Of a DNA stretch of 64,000 nt, positions 58,788 to 64,000 are shown piece by piece. A model generated the notes under the pieces. That model had not been told where the DNA came from, made no database searches, and saw nothing but the letters and a program-made list of their open reading frames with translations. Positions within the stretch are counted from its first letter, which is position 1; each line of letters opens with the position of its first letter. The translations under genes were made by a program, and so were the position numbers. Source of the DNA: Halomonas sp. CH40 (GTDB lineage Bacteria > Pseudomonadota > Gammaproteobacteria > Pseudomonadales > Halomonadaceae); contig CP112982.1 of NCBI GenBank assembly GCA_041875495.1, positions 2,604,001 through 2,668,000 of the forward strand, in the 5' to 3' direction.

Positions 58788-60347
58788 TTGACTATGCATA
58801 ATATACAACGACTTCTCCTGGCGTTCGGCATGTTTTTCGTACTGACCAGTCAGGCCATGGCACAAGACGCACCGAGCCTTGATGAGCGGGTAAACTCTAT
58901 TTTTGCTGCTTCAACCGGTTGGTTCGTCAATAGTATTTTTGCACCTATTCCTGGCACCTCATTTCCCTGGATCGTAATGTGGCTGGTTATCGGCGCCTCG
59001 ATCTTTACTATCTACTTTGCCTTCGTGCAGTTTCGCTTTTTTGGCCATGCCATAAAACTTGTTAAGGGTGACTATTCGGATCCTAAAGACGCCGGTGAAG
59101 TCAGCCACTTTCAGGCACTTGCCACCGCCCTGTCAGGCACAGTGGGGCTGGGTAATATTGCGGGTGTTGCCGTCGCCATTGGCATCGGCGGTCCTGGTGC
59201 TACGTTCTGGATGATTCTTGCTGGACTTTTGGGCATGGCGTCCAAGTTCACCGAGTGTACGCTTGGTGTGAAATACCGTAATGAATACGCGGATGGAACC
59301 GTATCCGGCGGCCCAATGTATTACCTCAACAAGGGATTTAGTGAACTGGGTTTACCGGGCGGAAAAATCCTTGCCATTCTGTTCTCCGTCTTTTGTATTT
59401 TGGGTGCCTTAGGCGGTGGCAATATGTTTCAGGCCAACCAGGCTCACGCGCAGATCTCTGGAATCGTGGGTGATTATCCGGGCTGGATCACCGGTGTCAT
59501 CTTTGCGGGTGTAGTGTTTGCCGTTATTGTCGGCGGCATCAAATCTATTGCCAGTGTGACGGAAAAAGTGGTTCCGTTCATGGGTATACTCTACGTGGGA
59601 GCTGCAGTAACCGTACTGATCGTCAACTATGACATGATCGGATGGGCATTTGGTCAGATCTTTGTAGGTGCCTTCACAGGACTGGGTGTTGCGGGCGGTA
59701 TGGTGGGTGCTTTGATTCAAGGCTTTAAACGTGCCGCATTCTCTAACGAGGCGGGCGTTGGTTCTGCCGCCATCGCTCACTCTGCGGTTAAAACCAAAGA
59801 GCCTGTCACCGAAGGTTTCGTGTCGTTGCTTGAGCCACTAATTGATACAGTGGTGATCTGTACAATGACAGCGCTGGTTATCATTATCTCTGGTCAGCTG
59901 ATGGTAGACCCTGCAACAGGCAACTATGCGCTTAATGAAGCTGGTTCTGCGATTGCAACGGTGGGTAATACATCAGGTGTTGCACTGACGTCAGCCGCAT
60001 TTGGATCTGCCATTAGCTGGTTCCCCTATGTGTTGGCAATTGCTGTCGTTCTGTTCGCCTTCTCAACAATGCTTTCATGGTCATACTACGGCTTGAAGGC
60101 GTGGACCTATTTGTTCGGTGAAGGCAAAAAAACTGAGCTGGTGTTCAAGATAATCTTCTGCATCTTCATCGTGATCGGTGCGGCAGCGAGCCTTGGCCCG
60201 GTCATTGACTTCTCGGATGCGGCTATCTTTGCAATGGCTGTGGTTAACATCACCGGTCTGTATTTCTTGATGAAGATCGTTAAGAAAGAGCTGAACTCCT
60301 ATAGTGAGCGGCTGAAGTCCGGCGAGATCAAGAAGTTTAAAAACTAG
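58788..60347 (+). CDS. Sodium:alanine symporter family protein (AGCS)
   Basis: 519 residues. A possible signal/first helix (LLLAFGMFFVLTSQAMAQ) is followed by about ten membrane helices. AGCS signatures include ATALSGTVGLGNIAGVAVAIGIGGPGATFWM and FSNEAGVGSAAIAHSAVKT (split here as ATALSGTVGLGNIAGVAVA and SNEAGVGSAAIAHS). It imports alanine or glycine with Na+. A terminator at 60390 follows. Confidence 0.93.
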   Translation: MTMHNIQRLLLAFGMFFVLTSQAMAQDAPSLDERVNSIFAASTGWFVNSIFAPIPGTSFPWIVMWLVIGASIFTIYFAFVQFRFFGHAIKLVKGDYSDPKDAGEVSHFQALATALSGTVGLGNIAGVAVAIGIGGPGATFWMILAGLLGMASKFTECTLGVKYRNEYADGTVSGGPMYYLNKGFSELGLPGGKILAILFSVFCILGALGGGNMFQANQAHAQISGIVGDYPGWITGVIFAGVVFAVIVGGIKSIASVTEKVVPFMGILYVGAAVTVLIVNYDMIGWAFGQIFVGAFTGLGVAGGMVGALIQGFKRAAFSNEAGVGSAAIAHSAVKTKEPVTEGFVSLLEPLIDTVVICTMTALVIIISGQLMVDPATGNYALNEAGSAIATVGNTSGVALTSAAFGSAISWFPYVLAIAVVLFAFSTMLSWSYYGLKAWTYLFGEGKKTELVFKIIFCIFIVIGAAASLGPVIDFSDAAIFAMAVVNITGLYFLMKIVKKELNSYSERLKSGEIKKFKN

Positions 60348-60389
60348 CCGTAAAAACTGGTCGTAAAAACTGGTCGTAAGTGAGAAATC

Positions 60390-60417
60390 GGGGCAGCACT
60401 TAGCTGCCCCTTTTTTT
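60390..60417 (+). terminator. Intrinsic terminator after the AGCS gene
   Basis: GGGGCAGC-ACTTA-GCTGCCCC followed by TTTTTTT. The last T coincides with the end of the convergent RibA-like gene. Confidence 0.92.
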
Positions 60418-61523
60418 CAGCGTTCGGGTAGCGTTGCATGGAGTACATCCTGAAGGTAATGGCCGCCGCGTTGGGCCTTGGCCATCAGGTAGCGCTGGTT
60501 ATGATCATTAACGCTGCCATACAGCGCCTGGCGGGAGACAATCTCGATGCCTCCTTCACGCAAGGCCGCCATCTTGAGCGGATTATTGGTCAACAGTTGC
60601 ACCTGGCCAATGCCCAGCGAACGCAGCATATCCACCGCCACGCTGTACTGGCGCTCGTCATCGCCAAAGCCCAGCACCTGATCAGCATCCACGGTATCCA
60701 GGCCGCCATCCTGCAGCGTATAGGCGCGCAGCTTGTTGGCCAGGCCAATCCCACGCCCTTCCTGGGCCAGGTATAACAGCACCCCGCCGCCCATGGCGTT
60801 GATATCCGCCACGGCATTGCGCAACTGCTCACCGCAATCGCAGCGCAGGCTGCCGAACAGGTCCCCGGTCAGGCAGGCAGAATGCAGGCGCACCGGCACA
60901 GGCTCCTGGCTGCCCTCAGCGTCGCCAATCACTACCGCCACATGCTCGCGCATACCATCCGGCTCGCGAAAGAGCACAAAGCGTGACTGCTGGGCGGTTT
61001 CCAGCGGAATTTCTGCCTCGCTGACCCGTTTGAGCATCCCCGGCGCACCGTGAATGGCTCGTTGGGCATCCTCGGCGGAAAGGCTCAACAGTTCACCACG
61101 CGCCAGACGCTGATCAATCTCGGCTTCCTGCTCGCTGGCAATATCGGCACACAGCGCGGCAGGCAGCAGCAAGGCACGGCGCATCAATGCCAGGGCACCG
61201 CGCTCCCCCGGCCCGGCTGGCATCAAACCGCTTAGGCGAGATGACTTTTCCGGATGCTTGGCCACTGCCAGCCGGTAAAGATCCGCCGCGTCGGTATCGC
61301 CGCTCAGCGGCAGGATCGCCGCCTCTGCGCTGATCGAGTGGCCCAGCGCCGCCAGACGATGGCGAGTCAGCACCATCGCGGGCCGATTCCCGGCCAGCGC
61401 CGCCAGTTCTGAAAGGGATTCACTGTTTTCCAGGGCCTGCACCAACAGGCGGCACTGTGGCGTCACGATGACAACCGGTAGCCCTCGGCGAAGATCAAAA
61501 ATGGCGCGTTCAATATGATACAT
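60417..61523 (-). CDS. GTP cyclohydrolase II-type protein with degenerate RibB-like N-terminus
   Basis: 368 residues from ATG 61523 (MYHIERAIFDLRRGLPVVIV) behind GAGGAAG. The C-terminal half has the GCHII zinc-cluster RLHSACLTGDLFGSLRCDCG (Cys x3), then LLYLAQEGRGIGLANKLRAY, DTVDADQVLGF and LLTNNPLKMAAL. The E. coli enzyme has RQEGRGIGL; here the first residue is Ala, so activity is not assured. The N-terminal half is as long as DHBP synthase but lacks its DDExREnEG loop. It is divergent from a RibD-reductase-like gene, so the pair may make a non-riboflavin pyrimidine or pterin-like compound, or be a second flavin route. Confidence 0.87.
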   Translation of the reverse strand: MYHIERAIFDLRRGLPVVIVTPQCRLLVQALENSESLSELAALAGNRPAMVLTRHRLAALGHSISAEAAILPLSGDTDAADLYRLAVAKHPEKSSRLSGLMPAGPGERGALALMRRALLLPAALCADIASEQEAEIDQRLARGELLSLSAEDAQRAIHGAPGMLKRVSEAEIPLETAQQSRFVLFREPDGMREHVAVVIGDAEGSQEPVPVRLHSACLTGDLFGSLRCDCGEQLRNAVADINAMGGGVLLYLAQEGRGIGLANKLRAYTLQDGGLDTVDADQVLGFGDDERQYSVAVDMLRSLGIGQVQLLTNNPLKMAALREGGIEIVSRQALYGSVNDHNQRYLMAKAQRGGHYLQDVLHATLPER

Positions 61524-61533
61524 AATGACTTCC

Positions 61534-63426
61534 TCACTTATGGCACAGGGAATATATGGCAAAGGGGATAGGCGGTACTTGCATGGGTTTCGGCAGCGCC
61601 GCATGATGAAGCGACTGAAGCTGCGAGGAGGCGCTATGCCTGCTGAAGATCAAGGGGTACCGGCTCATCAGGAGCCGCTGGAACCGAGCAGGGCGTGGGA
61701 ATGGCTGCTGGCGCTGCGCCACGGCACGAAGGTTGCCCAAGGGCCGCTGTCGGTCAGTGCGGATGGCCGCTGGCACAGCACTCGCCCGGTAACGCCGGAC
61801 GCCAGCGAACTGCTCGACTGCTGGATGCCGCTGGTGGCCCCAACGCCCTGGGTAGTTGCCCAGCTTGGGCAAAGCATGGATGGGCGCATTGCCACTGAAA
61901 GCGGGCATTCCCATTACATTAATGGCCACGAAAGCCTGGTACACCTGCACCGTTTGCGGGCCATGTGTGATGCGGTAATCGTCGGCGCAGGCACCGCCTG
62001 CGCGGACAACCCACAGCTTACTGTGCGGCATGTCAGCGGCCGGCACCCACTGCGAGTGGTGCTTGACCCCCGCGGGCGAGTGCCTGAAGATCTCGCCCTG
62101 ATGCGCGATGCCAGTGCCGCCACCTTGCATCTGATCGGCCCTGACGTGGAACTGCCTGCTCCTGCGGCTCACGTCAGCCGCCAAACGCTTGCCATCAATG
62201 CCAAGGGGCAGTTTGCGCCCCAGGCGGTGATTGAGGCCTTGGCCAGCCTGGGTTATCGGCGTGTTCTGGTCGAAGGCGGTGGCATTACCGTGTCGCAGTT
62301 TATCGACGCGGGCTGTGTTGACCACCTGCATCTGCTGGTGGCGCCATTGCTGATTGGCTCCGGTCGCCCAGGGCTTGTGCTGCCGCCTATCGATACTCTG
62401 GAGACGGCCCTGCGCCCCACGGCACGGCGTTTTCGGCTCGGCGAGGACACCCTTTTCGACCTTGATCTGCGCCGCACCTGAATCATCAGGAGCCGCCTGG
62501 CCACGGCGTTTAAAGGCCACCACCAGCCCCGGCAGGGCCGCCACCAGCACCATCAGCCCATAGGCCAGCGACACCGCCACGCCCTGGCTGGGCGCCAGGC
62601 CTACCCAGACCCAGACGCTGGCGGCGGTGCCTTCTCGCACGCCCCAGCCTGCTACCGTGAAAGGCACCAGCATGGCCAGCAGCAAGGCCGGGGCCAGGGC
62701 CAGCAGTTGGCTGGCGGGCAGGCTTACCCCAATGGCGCGCGCCGCACACAGCATCACCAGGGCGTAGCTGAACACCACTAGCAATGAGGTTCCCAGCTGC
62801 CAGCCCCAGATGCGCCGCTGGAGTAAGCCACGCTGAATATCCTGCTTGAGGGGCGTGACCCAGCTCAGCCAGCGGGCCACCTTTGGAAAGCGTTGGTAAA
62901 TAAGAGAAGTAAACCTCAACGCCGCCCAAAGCCCCGCCCCAACCACTAGCAGCGCGGTAGCCAGCAGCAGGTACCCGTTGGCGCCAAGCGTTTGATGCCA
63001 TAGTGGTGAACTGATCAGCGCCAGCGCGGTGAGCAAGGCCACGGCCATTTGCCCGGAGGCGCGTTCAATAATCACCGCTCGCCAGGCGCTGCCCTTGGCG
63101 GCAGGGGTCTGGTGGGCATGGCGCAAAGCACGTCCGGCATCGCCTAAGACACCACCCGGCAATACCTGGTTAATGAACTGAGCCAGGTAATATTCCCCCA
63201 AGGCATAACTGAACCTCAGCGGCACACCGATCAGACCGGCGGTCAGCCGCCAGCGCCAGGCACACAGCATCATCTGTATCACGCTGATGGCCAGCCCGAG
63301 CGCCAGCCAGGGCAGCGAAAAACCTTGTACCTCACTGGCCACTGCCAGTGGGTCCAGCCATAGCGCCACCATCAGCAGCACAATGGCGCTGATCATAATA
63401 CGCAGCATGCCTGGACGGCGGATCAT
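61534..63426 (-). CDS. LPG-synthase-type (UPF0104) membrane protein with antisense C-terminal extension
   Basis: The open frame has 630 codons. Residues 1-310 (to about 62490) are a membrane protein of the lysylphosphatidylglycerol-synthase TM family: QFINQVLPGGVLGDAGRALRH near residue 88, then VPFTVAGWGVREGTAASVW near 255, with about eight helices. Beyond residue 310 the frame runs antisense through the RibD-like gene with no stop codon until 61534; that part has no family resemblance, so the functional protein is probably the first half. The start overlaps the methyltransferase stop by four bases (ATGA). The long tail is a composition effect unless it is expressed. Confidence 0.72.
   Translation of the reverse strand: MIRRPGMLRIMISAIVLLMVALWLDPLAVASEVQGFSLPWLALGLAISVIQMMLCAWRWRLTAGLIGVPLRFSYALGEYYLAQFINQVLPGGVLGDAGRALRHAHQTPAAKGSAWRAVIIERASGQMAVALLTALALISSPLWHQTLGANGYLLLATALLVVGAGLWAALRFTSLIYQRFPKVARWLSWVTPLKQDIQRGLLQRRIWGWQLGTSLLVVFSYALVMLCAARAIGVSLPASQLLALAPALLLAMLVPFTVAGWGVREGTAASVWVWVGLAPSQGVAVSLAYGLMVLVAALPGLVVAFKRRGQAAPDDSGAAQIKVEKGVLAEPKTPCRGAQGRLQSIDRRQHKPWATGANQQWRHQQMQVVNTARVDKLRHGNATAFDQNTPITQAGQGLNHRLGRKLPLGIDGKRLAADVSRRSRQFHVRADQMQGGGTGIAHQGEIFRHSPAGVKHHSQWVPAADMPHSKLWVVRAGGACADDYRITHGPQTVQVYQAFVAINVMGMPAFSGNAPIHALPKLGNYPGRWGHQRHPAVEQFAGVRRYRASAVPAAIRTDRQRPLGNLRAVAQRQQPFPRPARFQRLLMSRYPLIFSRHSASSQLQSLHHAALPKPMQVPPIPFAIYSLCHK
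61636..62481 (+). CDS. RibD C-terminal-domain (pyrimidine reductase) family protein
   Basis: 281 residues from ATG 61636 with GAGGAGG six bases upstream; the frame to 61525 is longer but unsupported. The first 75 residues are not assigned. The reductase domain starts with VAQLGQSMDGRIATESGHS, has LHRLRAMCDAVIVGAGTACADNPQLTVR, and ends with LVEGGGITVSQFIDAGCVDHLHL. It uses NADPH to reduce a ribosylated pyrimidine in known relatives. The deaminase half of RibD is absent. Its partner is the GCHII-like gene on the opposite strand, 112 bases away. Confidence 0.88.
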   Translation: MPAEDQGVPAHQEPLEPSRAWEWLLALRHGTKVAQGPLSVSADGRWHSTRPVTPDASELLDCWMPLVAPTPWVVAQLGQSMDGRIATESGHSHYINGHESLVHLHRLRAMCDAVIVGAGTACADNPQLTVRHVSGRHPLRVVLDPRGRVPEDLALMRDASAATLHLIGPDVELPAPAAHVSRQTLAINAKGQFAPQAVIEALASLGYRRVLVEGGGITVSQFIDAGCVDHLHLLVAPLLIGSGRPGLVLPPIDTLETALRPTARRFRLGEDTLFDLDLRRT

Positions 63427-64000
63427 GCGTTGGCACCCGCTAATGGCGGCGTTGCAAACAGATCCCGATGCGCCACACGGGCACCAAGCTGCCCTGCCTC
63501 AACGGCTTGCAGACGCTGCGCGCACCAGCCATCAATCTGTGCGCCAGCATCGGGTGACTCTTCCCGAGCGGCCTCGGCCCAGCCTTGAATCAGCTGCGTC
63601 AGCAGCGCACGATGAGCCTGATTGCCAGCCTCTAGCTGCCAGGGAGTACTGGCTTCTTCCACGGCAAAACCGGCTGCCTGCAAGCAAGCCACCAAGACCC
63701 CATGGGCCTGCCCGCCCAGGGCCGCACCCAAGCCTTTATCGCGCTGCTGATGGGCCACGAAGCGTTCAAGCATGGCGTCGTCTTGCGGCTGCTGGCAACA
63801 GTTGCCTGCGGCGTCGGTCAGGTGCCAGTCACCGGTCACGCTCAACGCCACCAGCAGCGCCTGATGATGGCTGGCGCAGCCTTCAACCAGCTGTTCGATC
63901 CATTCCTTGGACACCAGATCAATTAACGCGGACGCAGCAATCAGGTGCGCCTCTTTGGGCCAGCGCGCGGTCAGCTCACCCAGCGAGAAGCAGGCCGTCT
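63423..64000 (-). CDS. SAM-dependent methyltransferase (5' end beyond the window)
   Basis: Partial; the frame stays open to the window end. An internal ATG at 63914 is not the true start because HLIAASALIDLVSKEWIEQL continues upstream in frame, and this block (ASALxDLVS) is typical of the region following the SAM site in class I methyltransferases. The C-terminal half is variable. It is translationally coupled to the LPG-synthase-type gene. With the RibA- and RibD-like genes it may be part of one metabolic cluster that extends past 64,000. Confidence 0.75.
   Translation of the reverse strand, partial: TACFSLGELTARWPKEAHLIAASALIDLVSKEWIEQLVEGCASHHQALLVALSVTGDWHLTDAAGNCCQQPQDDAMLERFVAHQQRDKGLGAALGGQAHGVLVACLQAAGFAVEEASTPWQLEAGNQAHRALLTQLIQGWAEAAREESPDAGAQIDGWCAQRLQAVEAGQLGARVAHRDLFATPPLAGANA

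Noticed and set aside
56253-61523. Creatininase protein and GCHII-like gene as one archaeal-type flavin pathway (ArfB-like)
   Set aside because: A toxin-antitoxin pair, a stress-protein gene and a symporter lie between them, so there is no tight linkage.
1-64000. tRNA or rRNA genes
   Set aside because: No conserved tRNA or rRNA segments were recognised by eye; a covariance search could still find one.

Overview
The window looks like a chromosomal segment of a moderately GC-rich gammaproteobacterium, most probably Halomonas or a close relative (Halomonadaceae). This rests on the mixture of gene families (OpgG/OpgH, MmsA with a GMC oxidoreductase, YebC, RlmA, LpxL, an AGCS symporter) and on the GC-rich core coding; no 16S gene is present to prove it.

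Region 1 (about 1-5,920) is AT-rich and all genes lie on the minus strand. It holds an IS30-like transposase remnant, a frameshifted sulfotransferase, a GT61-type glycosyltransferase, a second sulfotransferase and a large TPR/GT2/GT4 glycosyltransferase. It is the variable sugar-assembly end of a surface-polysaccharide locus and was probably acquired by transfer.

Region 2 (about 5,920-23,560, all minus strand) is a capsule/rhamnose operon that runs leftwards from a leader containing a perfect ops element (23549-23560), the RfaH recruitment signal. In transcription order it holds a lipoprotein gene, kpsD, kpsM, kpsE, a set of accessory genes, a KpsT-like ATPase, rfbB, rfbD, rfbA, two long coiled-coil proteins and rfbC. 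dTDP-rhamnose synthesis and ABC-dependent capsule export are therefore in one transcription unit. The operon is interrupted by genes usually found on mobile or defence-type islands: two HEPN/MNT pairs, a GxxExxY protein, an Rpn-type nuclease and an RNA-processing MBL nuclease. Eight copies of a roughly 80-110 bp inverted-repeat element (R1-R8) occupy the gaps between genes here and nowhere else in the window. Heptanucleotide tandem repeats are present too, and two lie in frame inside rfbD and rfbB. This repeat-and-cargo architecture is the most unusual thing in the window.

Region 3 (23,880-47,880) is ordinary core genome: glpQ and a DUF1289 protein, glutathione peroxidase, a LysE exporter, a YebC homologue, an alcohol dehydrogenase, an ABC exporter, a RIO kinase, DbpA, PhoH, YbaK, an esterase, two cold-shock genes with related leaders, a GMC/MmsA catabolic pair with a LysR regulator, MsrA, PgpA, a CDP-alcohol phosphatidyltransferase, an SO_0444-type metal permease, RlmA, an MFS transporter and a methyltransferase.

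Region 4 (47,900-57,700) is envelope-related: an LpxL-type acyltransferase between two paralogous small membrane proteins, a sulfatase-fold membrane enzyme divergent from opgG-opgH, an FkbM methyltransferase, a creatininase-family protein and a MazE/MazF pair.

Region 5 (58,350-64,000) has a universal stress protein with an alanine/sodium symporter, then a divergent cluster of a GTP cyclohydrolase II-like protein and a RibD-reductase-like protein. It ends with an LPG-synthase-type membrane protein whose frame stays open antisense through the reductase gene, and a methyltransferase cut by the window end. No rRNA, tRNA or CRISPR array was recognised.
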